Shown: piece by piece, positions 7,524-15,640 of the stretch | Position numbering within the stretch: position 1 is the first letter of the stretch | Layout of the letters: each line of letters opens with the position of its first letter | Source of the DNA: UBA2421 sp002343075 | Lineage (GTDB): Bacteria > Planctomycetota > Phycisphaerae > Tepidisphaerales > Tepidisphaeraceae | Assembly (NCBI GenBank): GCA_937982565.1 | Contig: CALJLN010000026.1 | Coordinates: forward strand, 1-16,494 | Length of the DNA: 16,494 nt | Reading direction: 5' to 3' | Position numbers and translations under genes: made by a program | The notes under the pieces: model-generated | Seen by the model: the letters and a program-made list of their open reading frames with translations, nothing else | Told to the model about the DNA's origin: nothing | Databases searched by the model: none

Positions 7524-7552
7524 TCGTCACGCCTCGGGCAGGCGCGTATACT
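7524..7552 (+). promoter_or_regulatory. Candidate promoter for the ABC exporter
   Basis: TCGTCA (7524-7529, four of six) lies 17 bases before TATACT (7547-7552, five of six). Initiation about seven bases after the -10 box would fall only about five bases before the ATG at 7564, implying a nearly leaderless mRNA. The start codon also lacks a good Shine-Dalgarno sequence, which fits. Evidence is visual only. Confidence 0.3.
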
Positions 7553-7563
7553 CGGCAGCGACG

Positions 7564-9438
7564 ATGAAACTGCCCACATCCAGCAAAGCGCGACTCCAGG
7601 CATTCAGAAAACACCCCGGAAACGAGACCTCGAAACAACTTACCGACGCCGATAATGGTCGTAAATCCAACAAGAGCAATCACTTACGCAACTACCTGCA
7701 CTGGCTGCGGCCGTTCCGGGTCTCACTGGTCGGCCTGTTTCTGCTTGCGGTGGTGTCGGCGGGGCTGAATATGGCCTGGCCTTGGGGGATCAAGCAGGTT
7801 ATCGACCTCATCCCCGAAACGACCTCGTGGAGCAGCAGCGGATTTGTGGCGCTGGGGGCGGGCATCCTCGCAATCCTCGTGTTAAAGACCACCGCCGACA
7901 CATGGCACGCTTACCTCGGCGCCAAGCTCAACGCACGGCTCATCTTCCGATTGCGTAAACGCTTATTCAACAGGCTCTTACGGCTCTCACTGGGCGATCT
8001 TGGCGAAATGAAGACCGGGGGAATCGTCAGCCGGCTTTCGGGGGACGTCGACAGTGTAAGCGGGCTGGTCAACCTTGCGCTGATCAACCCGGCTGTCGCG
8101 GCGATTCAGGTCGTTTTGGCGCTGTGCGTGGCGCTCTATGCCAGTTGGCAACTTGCGCTGGCGCTGCTCATCGTGCTGCCCCCGCTGGCGCTGGTGAGTT
8201 GGGTTTGGCTGCGGAAGGTCCGGCCAATCTACCGCAGCGTCCGCGATGACAGGGCGCAGATCGACGGACACATCACCGAGACCTTCGGCGGGGTGCGTGT
8301 GATTCGCGCATTTCGCCGTGAGAGCCGCGAGGAACTCGGCTATGCGGTCGATCATCACACGGTCATCCGCAAGCTGCTTCGTGCCGAGTGGCTCGAAATC
8401 ACCCTTCGAACGGTCTGGGGACTGCTCATTCCGGGCATGAGCCTGATTGTGGTCGGATTCGGTGCGTTTCTCGTAGTCAAAGGGCGCGCAACGGTCGGGG
8501 ATATTTTTATGTTCCAGATCTATGCCGTGCTACTGATCACGCCAGTCTGGCAGATCATCTCGAGCGTCAGCCAGACCCAGCGGAGCCTCGCCGCGATGGA
8601 TCGGGTGTTTGAAGTGCTGGCGATGAAGCCAGACAAGCCTGATGCCGCCGATGCCAGCGACGCCCCGCAAGAGGTACGGGCGATCGAGTTTCGTGACGTG
8701 CGTTTTGAGTACCGGGCAGATGTGCCGGTCATTCGCCAGTTTTCGCTTACGGTGAAAGGCGGGCAGACGGTCGCGCTTGTCGGCCCGAGTGGCGCGGGTA
8801 AGACGACGGTGACCGATCTCGTCGCCCGATTTCAGGACCCCACCGCGGGAGTAATCACGCTCAACGGCACGGATCTAAGGCGGCTGAAGCTGGCGACTTA
8901 TCGACGGCTGTTGGCGGTGGTGCCACAGGAGGTGTTTCTCTTTGACGGGACGGTGGCGCAAAACGTCTCGTATGGCCGCCGAGGCGCGACCGTCGCCGAT
9001 ATCGAAGATGCCTGCCGCCGGGCAAACGCGCATGAATTCATTGAGAAAATGCCCGAAGGCTATCACACGCTCATTGGCGAACGAGGCTTTAAGCTCTCCG
9101 GCGGGCAACGGCAGCGCCTTTCGATTGCCCGCGCAATTCTGGCCAATCCGTCGCTACTCATTCTGGACGAAGCGACCAGCAATCTCGATACCGAGAGCGA
9201 GCAACTCATTCAATCTTCGCTGCGGGAACTGTTTCGCAATCGCACGACTTTTGTCATCGCCCACCGACTGAGCACCATCACACACGCCGACCTCATCGTG
9301 GCGATGAATCATGGCGAGATCATCGAGGCCGGCACACACGCGGAGTTAATGTCCAACGAGGGCTTTTACTTTGAAATGGTACGGAGGCAGCAGGAATCCT
9401 TCGGCGTTGCGCTGGAAGAAAACAGCCCCGCAGTTTAA
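7564..9438 (+). CDS. MsbA-type ABC exporter, fused membrane and ATPase domains
   Basis: A 624-residue half-transporter that would work as a homodimer, exporting lipids, drugs or other hydrophobic compounds across the inner membrane. A hydrophilic basic N-terminus (about 45 residues) precedes a six-span type IV exporter domain (residues about 50-350, ending at ISSVSQTQRSLAAMDRVFEVL). The nucleotide-binding domain follows: A-loop region FEYRADVPV, Walker A GPSGAGKTT at 407-415, Q-loop VVPQEVFLFDGTV, signature LSGGQ at 511-515, Walker B LLILDE with D535 and E536, and H-loop H567 (IAHRLST). All catalytic residues are intact. The ATG at 7564 is the first start after an in-frame stop at 7483, and no other Met occurs for about 70 codons. 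It is divergent from the sigma-factor gene, so shared control is possible. It is not a candidate ATPase for the sugar importer because its ATPase is fused to exporter spans. Substrate cannot be told from sequence. Confidence 0.93.
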   Translation: MKLPTSSKARLQAFRKHPGNETSKQLTDADNGRKSNKSNHLRNYLHWLRPFRVSLVGLFLLAVVSAGLNMAWPWGIKQVIDLIPETTSWSSSGFVALGAGILAILVLKTTADTWHAYLGAKLNARLIFRLRKRLFNRLLRLSLGDLGEMKTGGIVSRLSGDVDSVSGLVNLALINPAVAAIQVVLALCVALYASWQLALALLIVLPPLALVSWVWLRKVRPIYRSVRDDRAQIDGHITETFGGVRVIRAFRRESREELGYAVDHHTVIRKLLRAEWLEITLRTVWGLLIPGMSLIVVGFGAFLVVKGRATVGDIFMFQIYAVLLITPVWQIISSVSQTQRSLAAMDRVFEVLAMKPDKPDAADASDAPQEVRAIEFRDVRFEYRADVPVIRQFSLTVKGGQTVALVGPSGAGKTTVTDLVARFQDPTAGVITLNGTDLRRLKLATYRRLLAVVPQEVFLFDGTVAQNVSYGRRGATVADIEDACRRANAHEFIEKMPEGYHTLIGERGFKLSGGQRQRLSIARAILANPSLLILDEATSNLDTESEQLIQSSLRELFRNRTTFVIAHRLSTITHADLIVAMNHGEIIEAGTHAELMSNEGFYFEMVRRQQESFGVALEENSPAV

Positions 9439-9805
9439 CGGGCGGCGGCACTTCGCACCCGACCGGCCTTGACCTGCGCTCTTGTGAAGTGATATCTGCG
9501 GCAACCCATGTGCCCAGTTCGCGGGCACCACGGGCAAGTTTGCCGATGAATTGCTCAACTCTCGCCGATACCGCCGGCAGTTTCGCCCAAAAAACGCAAT
9601 GGCACGGAGTTTGTTATCCGATTCTTCAGTCATCATGGTGATGACGGCCCGCGGTTGATGCTGAGGGCCTGTACAGGAGCGCGGTTGGTTCCCACGGGCA
9701 GTGCCGCTCGACCGACGGTCGGTCGAGCGGCACGCTCGCCCGGGGGTTGACGCTCTTTCGCTACGTCGCCCGTCCCCCCGCAAACTGCTTCTCCATCGAC
9801 CGACG
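9439..9805. other. Convergent intergenic region, 367 bases
   Basis: This lies between the ends of the ABC exporter (+) and the membrane protein gene (-). It holds a small dyad GTCATCA-TGG-TGATGAC (9629-9645), a run of six A (9589-9594), and the long palindrome at 9701-9733. On the minus strand there are protein-like segments in two frames (starting MTEESDNKLRAIA near 9636, then AKLPAVSARVEQFIGK from 9586) that would join if the A/T run were one base longer. There is no ribosome binding site and no clear stop before the ABC gene. I regard this as a possible decayed gene, not a CDS. No T-tract terminator was seen for either flanking gene. Confidence 0.5.
9701..9733. repeat. Perfect 15-bp-arm palindrome between convergent genes
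   Basis: GTGCCGCTCGACCGA (9701-9715) and its exact reverse complement (9719-9733) flank CGG. Outer segments CGGGC (9695-9699) and GCCCG (9738-9742) are also complementary, extending the structure across a bulge. No T tract follows on either strand. It could be a bidirectional transcript end or mRNA-stabilising stem, or a mobile REP-like element. Confidence 0.8.
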
Positions 9806-11794
9806 TCACCGTGCGATAAACGGCTGCGGCTCGCCTACAGCCTCTTCGGGCACCTCCCCCAACCCCCAATACGTTCGCGCAAATCTGCGAAGCTCATTTG
9901 GGTCAACCACGATGATCGCACCGGCAGGCCAGCCGCGCGCCCAGGCGTCGATCAACGACTCGCCTTCGCGCCGTTCGACATCAAACACGGTGCGATAGTG
10001 CAGCCGCTTCGACTCAATGGGCCACCAGAACGCGCGGGCATCACCAACCAGGCCGACTGGCCGGTCGGACGCTCTGACGGCGGCGGCAACCTGCTCTGGA
10101 ACAAACGCCCAAAACGCCTGCGGGTCGGTCACGCCGATGCACGCACGCAGCCGGGGGTCGAGCATTCGCGCAACCGGCTGCGGCAGAAGTTGATTCGGAT
10201 CATCGCGCTCCAGCGGCGGTTCAGTAAAACTGATCACCCCACTAACCGAGCAAACCGCGGCGGTGAAGAGTCCGAGTGCTGCCGCGGCGCGATTTGAGCA
10301 TGCCACTCCGACAAGCATCGCCAGCAGCGGTATGATGAGCACGAGAAAACGCCCCTGGAGATGGGTGGCAAACAGCCAGATCAACACCTGCCCGAAGCAG
10401 ACCATCACAAGAAGACCGGCAAACCCACGATCGGCCCCGCGCAGGCGGATGCCGACCCAGAGCATCGCCACCCCCGCTGCGGGAATGAGGGCAATGCCAT
10501 ACTTCCAGTCAGTCAGCACCTGCTGTCGAAGCGAGGCGAGCCGGCTGGGAACCGACCGCTGATCATCGCGCGGGCCGTGGGCTGCAGTCCAGCGCTCCTG
10601 CTGCGCCGCCGACCAACCACTGCCGCCGAGCAGTGCCGTGGATTGGGGGAAGACGGGATTGCCCGTTGCGACGAGGTTGCGAATCCACCACGGCGAGGCC
10701 ACGACCCCGGCAAAGACGAACATGACGACGCCGGCGCGCCATTGTCGCGGGCGAAGCATCAGGGCCGCGAGTGCCGTCAACCCCATCACCATCGGCACCG
10801 CCGTGAGTTTCACACCACACGCAAAACCCCCCATCGCCCCGCCGACCAGGGCGGGTGCGTAACGAGCCATGAGCGTTGTCGGCGCGCCCACCGGATTGAT
10901 CGCCCCCCAGATCCAGCCGACGGTCAGCGCCGCGTAGAGCATCAGCGCCGCTTCGTTGTAGGCCACGGTACCGACCATGTAGGTCCACGGCACAGCGAGG
11001 ACAACGACTGCCCCGATGACCGCCTGCCGCTTCGCGCGTCCGCCGAGCACCCCATATACTGCGATCGACGTAAATACGGCGAACATCGCATGCATGAATT
11101 GCGCAAGATACATCCCGGCATACGCCCCGCCGCGCAGGTGCATCGCCAGCAGAAAATGCATCTCGGTCAGGAACGGGAAGTTTGAGAAGACATTGTAATC
11201 GAGCCTCTTGATCTGCCCGACGTCATACCACTCGCGCGGGATTTGCAGGTGATAGCTGACTACGTCATAGCCGTTTGGTTCGTCGCCCCACAAAACACCC
11301 GGCAACACCGCCGGCGCCACAACTAGCATCACCGCTGCCGGAGTGGCGACTACCCACGCCCACATCCACGCGGAGACGGCCAGCGTGCGCCATTCAGCGA
11401 ATCGCCCCCCGCGCGGCCCGAGGTGCTTCCAGGCCACCGCGGCGAGTCCGAATGCGATAAAACTCCACCCCAGCAGCGGCGACATCACCCCGAGCAAGCC
11501 AGCCAGCAAAACGCCGATGCTCATCACCCCCGCGCCCAGTGCAAACCGGCTTGCCAGTGGCCACGCGCGCGAACCTGTAGCCGCCGGCTTTATCGCGCCA
11601 TCGCGCAGAATGCACCCGCCAACACCCACACAAGCCCCCGCCCAAGCAATCGCCAGCAATCCGTCGGTCAGCAAGACCTGTAGCAGCGCCGGGGCAGCTT
11701 CCCCGGCGATGCGCATCACACTCAACACCATCAGCAGTGCAAACACCCCCACCCAATGCCGATGCACGCTCGGTTTCTGCAGTGAAGCAATCAT
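9806..11794 (-). CDS. Polytopic membrane protein, putative GT-C-type glycosyltransferase
   Basis: A 662-residue protein with about 12 hydrophobic spans and a soluble C-terminal domain of about 125 residues. No family is certain. Features pointing to a GT-C (ArnT/PMT-like, lipid-linked sugar donor) enzyme are an acidic pair D171-E172 in the extracytoplasmic loop after the fifth span, followed by YDVVSYHLQIPREWY and a Phe/Asn-rich NVFSNFPFLTEMH stretch, a SPWWIRN...GNPVFP segment in the middle, and QGRFLVLIIPLLAML near the last spans, all typical of that superfamily. The C-terminal domain contains VGLVGDARAFWWP, which looks like a periplasmic domain. The preferred start is the ATG at 11794, which shares its A with the hemA stop (TGATG), indicating translational coupling; a TTG at 11797 is also in frame. 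It could instead be a membrane protein without transferase activity. A role in glycosylating a surface polymer is inference. Confidence 0.75.
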   Translation of the reverse strand: MIASLQKPSVHRHWVGVFALLMVLSVMRIAGEAAPALLQVLLTDGLLAIAWAGACVGVGGCILRDGAIKPAATGSRAWPLASRFALGAGVMSIGVLLAGLLGVMSPLLGWSFIAFGLAAVAWKHLGPRGGRFAEWRTLAVSAWMWAWVVATPAAVMLVVAPAVLPGVLWGDEPNGYDVVSYHLQIPREWYDVGQIKRLDYNVFSNFPFLTEMHFLLAMHLRGGAYAGMYLAQFMHAMFAVFTSIAVYGVLGGRAKRQAVIGAVVVLAVPWTYMVGTVAYNEAALMLYAALTVGWIWGAINPVGAPTTLMARYAPALVGGAMGGFACGVKLTAVPMVMGLTALAALMLRPRQWRAGVVMFVFAGVVASPWWIRNLVATGNPVFPQSTALLGGSGWSAAQQERWTAAHGPRDDQRSVPSRLASLRQQVLTDWKYGIALIPAAGVAMLWVGIRLRGADRGFAGLLVMVCFGQVLIWLFATHLQGRFLVLIIPLLAMLVGVACSNRAAAALGLFTAAVCSVSGVISFTEPPLERDDPNQLLPQPVARMLDPRLRACIGVTDPQAFWAFVPEQVAAAVRASDRPVGLVGDARAFWWPIESKRLHYRTVFDVERREGESLIDAWARGWPAGAIIVVDPNELRRFARTYWGLGEVPEEAVGEPQPFIAR

Positions 11795-13089
11795 CAAATC
11801 TCTTCTTCCGGCGGGGTGGGCAGCTTGAAGAGCTTGCGCAACACCTCAGCATAATTGTGCGCCGGCGATTGCAGCGAATCGGCCTCTCGTAACGACTGCA
11901 CAGGGTCGTGCAGGAGCTTGTTCACCATCCGCTCTGCAAAGCCGCGCAGCCGCGCCACATCGGCTGGCGACTGCATCGACATGCCGGCGATCGCGCGTTG
12001 CAACTCCTCCTCGGCCAGAACGTGATACCGGTCGTAGAGCGATGCAATCGTCGGCCCGAAATCGCGCGCACGCTGCCAAGCGGCGTAGTCGTGCAGGTGT
12101 TCCCGGAGGATCGCCTCTGCAGCCGAGCTTGATCCGGTGCTTTGGCGAGTTGAACCGCTGACAGTATTGCCGAGGTCATCCAAATCATGCAGCAGAATGC
12201 CCGGCAGACTACGCACCACCGGCTCGATGTCGCGCGGCACGCCAAGATCCATCAGCAACTTCGGCGGTTGCACGGTTACCGTCGAACGCTCGAAGTGTCG
12301 AAGGCCGACGATGGGCCGCCGCGAGGAAGTTGACGTCACTACGACATCAGCCAGAGCAATTCCCTCCGCGAGGCGGCTGAAATCGACCGTCTCGCCGCTG
12401 TATTCGCGCGCGAGCGCGCGTGCCGTCTCGTCTGTGCGATTACTGATGAGCAATCGCGCCGGGCCTATAGCTCGAAGGTAGTTCAGCACCTGCCGTGAGA
12501 CATCACCCGCCCCGATCGACAGCACCGATTTCGCTCCCAGCGGCCCGGCAGTCTGGCGAACAAGGTGCATGGCTGCTGAAGCGATGCTCGGTGCATCGCC
12601 CCGATGTGCGATCGCGGTCGTCGCGGCCTTTCCTGCCGCAATCGCCCGCTGAAACAGAGGGTTGAGCATCGGGCCTGCCGATCCGAGGTTGCAGGCCTCT
12701 TCATATGCCTCACGCACCTGCCCGATGATCTGTGTTTCCCCCACTACCATCGACTCAACCCCCGCCGCAACCGCGAAGAGATGTTCGGCAACCCCAAACT
12801 GCGTCTCGGTGTGAACGACGGAAGCCAGATCGGCTGGTTTATTCGGTTCGATGCCGCAGGTCTGCAGGAACCCCACCAGTTCCGCCATGCGCGGATGGCC
12901 ATGCACTTCCCGCGCGATGTAGATTTCCACGCGGTTGCATGTGGAAAGGACAACAATTTCACACTCCGGGTAAAGCGCGCGAAATCGTTGTATCGCCGCG
13001 GCGCGCTGGGCGCGCGACAGCGTGAACCGCTCGCGCAGCGCGAGAGGTGCTGTCTTGTGGCTCATTCCGGCAAGCAGCAACCGCTGCAT
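11794..13089 (-). CDS. hemA: Glutamyl-tRNA reductase
   Basis: A 431-residue cytoplasmic enzyme that reduces glutamyl-tRNA(Glu) with NADPH to glutamate-1-semialdehyde, the first committed step of C5-pathway tetrapyrrole synthesis. The catalytic domain has GMSHKTAP at the N-terminus, the nucleophile C51 in STCNRVEIY, and GETQIIGQVREAY from about residue 117. The NADPH-binding domain carries IGAGDVSRQV (glycines around 193-195), followed by LLISNRT and VVVTSTSSRRPIV. A C-terminal helical dimerisation region follows (MVNKLLHDP near residue 385). Length is normal. The ATG at 13089 has GAGGA nine bases upstream. It ends in a TGATG overlap with the putative GT-C gene, so the two are probably one transcript. 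It lies 89 bases after the amine oxidase gene on the same strand and might be read with it. No other heme genes are in the window. Confidence 0.97.
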   Translation of the reverse strand: MQRLLLAGMSHKTAPLALRERFTLSRAQRAAAIQRFRALYPECEIVVLSTCNRVEIYIAREVHGHPRMAELVGFLQTCGIEPNKPADLASVVHTETQFGVAEHLFAVAAGVESMVVGETQIIGQVREAYEEACNLGSAGPMLNPLFQRAIAAGKAATTAIAHRGDAPSIASAAMHLVRQTAGPLGAKSVLSIGAGDVSRQVLNYLRAIGPARLLISNRTDETARALAREYSGETVDFSRLAEGIALADVVVTSTSSRRPIVGLRHFERSTVTVQPPKLLMDLGVPRDIEPVVRSLPGILLHDLDDLGNTVSGSTRQSTGSSSAAEAILREHLHDYAAWQRARDFGPTIASLYDRYHVLAEEELQRAIAGMSMQSPADVARLRGFAERMVNKLLHDPVQSLREADSLQSPAHNYAEVLRKLFKLPTPPEEEI

Positions 13090-13178
13090 CTTTGTAAATC
13101 CTCAATCGGGAAGCATCGAGTCCATGCAATGGGATAGTGGAACAACTGGTCGATCGCAAGGACGCCGCGGCCGCAACC

Positions 13179-14642
13179 TCAGCCGATCAGTGCCTTGGCC
13201 ACGCGCACCCCGCTCGACAATGCGCCTTCCATATAGCCGATGAACGCGAAGCTAGTGTGCTCACCGGCAAACATGAGCCGTGCCAGCCCATCGTCCACGC
13301 CGTCGACCAACGTCGGGCCGAAGCGCGTCACCTGCCCGGGGGCGGGAAAACTGTAGCTTCCCTTGACGCGCGGCTGGGCCGGCCAATCCATGAAAATATC
13401 TCGCGTGACACGATCGATCAGCTTCGGGAACGCCGGCGCAAGTGCGTCACATGCTGCACGCGCCCGGGCATCAGCCGGGAGCGCGCGAAGCGCCGCCGTC
13501 TTGTCTGCTCCGTTGAACATTGTGTACGCGACACCTTCGTCACCCTCGGCACTCTTCCATGCGACCTGTATCAAGCCGTCGGAGTAAATCTCCGGCGCGA
13601 TGTCGGTCGCTTTCCAGAACGGCGAGTCACACTTTACGATCAGCTTCACATTCTGCCCAAACTGCGGCTTGAGACGGCGCGGCAGCGGCGGGTCGAAAGC
13701 GATCTGCTCCCAAGCCGTCGGGGGAATCGCCAGCACAACCGCATCGGCTTCTATGACCTGCCCGGCTTCGGTTGAAATCCTGGCTGATTCCTTGGTCCGC
13801 TCGATCGACTTTACCGCCGAGCGCGATTGCAGGCGGTCGCCCAGCGCCGCCGCCATCGCACTGGCCAGCGCGTCATTGCCGCCGGCGCAGCCGTGAGTTT
13901 CACTGCTTTCAAAATAGTCCTCAAAACCCCCGCCGGCGATCATCGAGACATAGGCCAGCAAGCTCATTCGCCCTGCAGGCACGCCATTATCGCTTTCTTC
14001 GTCGGCGATGAGGATCGTCTTTGCATCGTCGGAGATCGCAGCCTGGCTCACGAACTCGAGAAAACTCTGCCCGTCCAGTGCCGCGGCGTTGGCGGCAGCA
14101 AATGGGCGAATCGGGTCAATCTCTTTCGCCATCTCGATCAATTTCTCGAGGACTGATTCGATCTCGTCGTGCAGATTCTTGAGCTGGTGCCCCCGAATCA
14201 GCTTGCCGCGGAGGATATATGCCTCCGCGCCTTCGTCTTCAGGAACTTCGGTGAGCGTCAGCCCATAACGTTCGGCAAACGCGATCCATGTGGGGTGATT
14301 TGCTCCGACAAACTCGCCCCCAAGCTCGACTGCTTCGCCGGGGATGAGCTTTCGGTCAGTCAACACACGCCCCCCGGAGCGACTCTCGGCTTCCAGAAGG
14401 GTAACATCGACGCCCGCCTCCTGCAGTGTCACGGCACATGCCAGCCCGGCGAACCCGCCCCCGATCACCGCCACGCGCCGGAAACGTGCCGGCTGCGCGA
14501 AAATGAGAGAGGCCTTTCCGCCGGCCACGCCCGCAGCGGTGCCAATGAGGGCTGTTTTGAGCAGATCGCGACGACTCGGCCGCAGCGATCGCCAGCCTTC
14601 CCTGCGGCCGATCCTGAGCAGTTGTTTGATCATTCTTCCCAT
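13179..14642 (-). CDS. Tat-exported FAD-dependent amine oxidase
   Basis: A 487-residue flavoprotein of the monoamine oxidase/amino-acid oxidase group, expected to oxidise an amine with O2 or another acceptor in the periplasm. The N-terminus carries a twin-arginine signal (SRRDLLK, arginines 24-25) followed by a weakly hydrophobic Ala/Gly stretch ending near FAQPA at about residue 50. The FAD dinucleotide fold starts at VIGGGFAGLA (59-68), with LLEAESRSGGRV at about 82-93 as the second FAD-contact motif. The C-terminal flavin motif FAGEHTS plus GYMEGALSSGVRVA is intact. The start at 14642 is chosen because GGAGG lies nine bases upstream; the frame is open further to 14783, but that would overlap the divergent aldo/keto reductase. 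Ser/Met after the signal show no lipobox. The true amine substrate is not predictable. It shares a 68-base divergent promoter region with the reductase. Confidence 0.9.
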   Translation of the reverse strand: MGRMIKQLLRIGRREGWRSLRPSRRDLLKTALIGTAAGVAGGKASLIFAQPARFRRVAVIGGGFAGLACAVTLQEAGVDVTLLEAESRSGGRVLTDRKLIPGEAVELGGEFVGANHPTWIAFAERYGLTLTEVPEDEGAEAYILRGKLIRGHQLKNLHDEIESVLEKLIEMAKEIDPIRPFAAANAAALDGQSFLEFVSQAAISDDAKTILIADEESDNGVPAGRMSLLAYVSMIAGGGFEDYFESSETHGCAGGNDALASAMAAALGDRLQSRSAVKSIERTKESARISTEAGQVIEADAVVLAIPPTAWEQIAFDPPLPRRLKPQFGQNVKLIVKCDSPFWKATDIAPEIYSDGLIQVAWKSAEGDEGVAYTMFNGADKTAALRALPADARARAACDALAPAFPKLIDRVTRDIFMDWPAQPRVKGSYSFPAPGQVTRFGPTLVDGVDDGLARLMFAGEHTSFAFIGYMEGALSSGVRVAKALIG

Positions 14643-14677
14643 GCGCGTTGCCCTCCGCTTGTTTCGGTACGATCGCC

Positions 14678-14694
14678 GCAAAATGCGATTTTGC
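14678..14694. promoter_or_regulatory. Perfect inverted repeat in the divergent promoter region
   Basis: GCAAAAT (14678-14684) and ATTTTGC (14688-14694) flank GCG, nearly centred in the 68 bases between the amine oxidase and aldo/keto reductase starts. An operator for a dimeric regulator controlling both genes is plausible. No regulator gene is adjacent. Confidence 0.4.
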
Positions 14695-14710
14695 CCGCCT
14701 ACCATACGGC

Positions 14711-15640
14711 ATGCAAACACGAAGATTCGGAAAAACCAACTTTGATGTCTCTGTTCTGGGATTCGGCGCCGCCCCGGCAGCATTTCTCAACACCGAACCC
14801 ACCGCGGCGGCGGCGCTGGTCAACCTGATGCTCGACGCGGGCGTCAATCTCCTCGATACCGCGGCGATGTATCCGGGCAGCGAGGCGTTTATCGGGGAAC
14901 ACCTGGCGCACCGGCGCGATGACTATATCCTGGTCAGTAAGTGTGGCACCAAGGTCTCCGAAAGTACTGCCGCGCCGTGGACACCTCAATTGGTCGCTGA
15001 CAGCGTCGAGCGAGCGCTGAAACTGCTGAAGACCGATGTGATAGACGTCATGCTGCTGCATTCGTGCGATCTCGCCACGCTGCAAAAAGGCGACGCGCTG
15101 GCAGAGTTGGTAAAGGCCCGCGACGCGGGGAAGATTCGCCATGTCGGCTATTCCGGCGACAACGAAGCCGCCGCGTTCGCCGCGGGGCTTCCTGACGTCG
15201 CGGTGATCGAAACCAGCATAAATATTGTAGATCAGGTGAATATCGACACCGTGTTGCCCGCAGCCGGAAAGAATGACATTGGCGTGATCGTCAAGCGACC
15301 CATCGCCAACGCCTGCTGGCGGCCGAAGGAAGCGTTCCGCGGCTTTTATGGCAACTATGCCAAGCCATACATCGAACGATTCGACAAGATGAATCTCTCG
15401 CCAGAGCAACTCGGGTTCGCCGGCGACGATGTGCAGGAGCATTGGCCGGAGATTGCCATTCGGTTCACGCTGTCCTTTCCAGAAGTATCTACAGCAATCA
15501 TCGGCACGACCAATCCCGCCAACGCGCAGGCCAACCTAGGCTATGTCGCGCGCGGCCCGTTGCCTTCGGGGGCGGTGGAAACGCTGCGGAGCGCATTTCG
15601 CGCGGGCAACACCGAGGGCAAGTGGACTGGGCAGACCTAA
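14711..15640 (+). CDS. Aldo/keto reductase
   Basis: A 309-residue cytoplasmic NAD(P)H-dependent oxidoreductase with the (beta/alpha)8 AKR fold. The catalytic tetrad is visible: D49 (LLDTA), Y54 (MYPGSE), K77 (VSKCG) and H117 (LLHSCD). Cofactor-pocket elements occur later: IVKRPIANA, and STAIIGTTNPANAQAN, which holds the phosphate-binding loop near the C-terminus. MQTRRFGKTNFDVSVLGFG at the ATG (14711) matches the usual AKR beginning, so this start is preferred to the TTG at 14648 in the same frame, which would add 21 residues of non-AKR character. No convincing Shine-Dalgarno sequence precedes 14711. It is divergent from the flavin amine oxidase; an amine-to-aldehyde-to-alcohol link between the two products is conceivable, but the oxidase is predicted outside the membrane and the reductase inside. 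The physiological substrate is unknown. Confidence 0.92.
   Translation: MQTRRFGKTNFDVSVLGFGAAPAAFLNTEPTAAAALVNLMLDAGVNLLDTAAMYPGSEAFIGEHLAHRRDDYILVSKCGTKVSESTAAPWTPQLVADSVERALKLLKTDVIDVMLLHSCDLATLQKGDALAELVKARDAGKIRHVGYSGDNEAAAFAAGLPDVAVIETSINIVDQVNIDTVLPAAGKNDIGVIVKRPIANACWRPKEAFRGFYGNYAKPYIERFDKMNLSPEQLGFAGDDVQEHWPEIAIRFTLSFPEVSTAIIGTTNPANAQANLGYVARGPLPSGAVETLRSAFRAGNTEGKWTGQT

Noticed and set aside
7564..9438. ABC exporter as the missing ATPase of the sugar importer
   Set aside because: The ATPase domain is fused to exporter-type spans and lacks the C-terminal regulatory domain of MalK-type proteins.
10361..11185. Open frame of 274 codons on the plus strand
   Set aside because: Antisense to the polytopic membrane protein; composition dominated by Arg, His and Pro with no domain.
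14648..14710. TTG start for the aldo/keto reductase
   Set aside because: The added residues do not resemble AKR sequence, whereas MQTRRFG at 14711 matches the usual N-terminus.
14643..14783. Longer start for the amine oxidase
   Set aside because: The extra 47 residues are basic and unstructured and overlap the divergent reductase; the ATG at 14642 has a well placed GGAGG and leaves a normal Tat signal.
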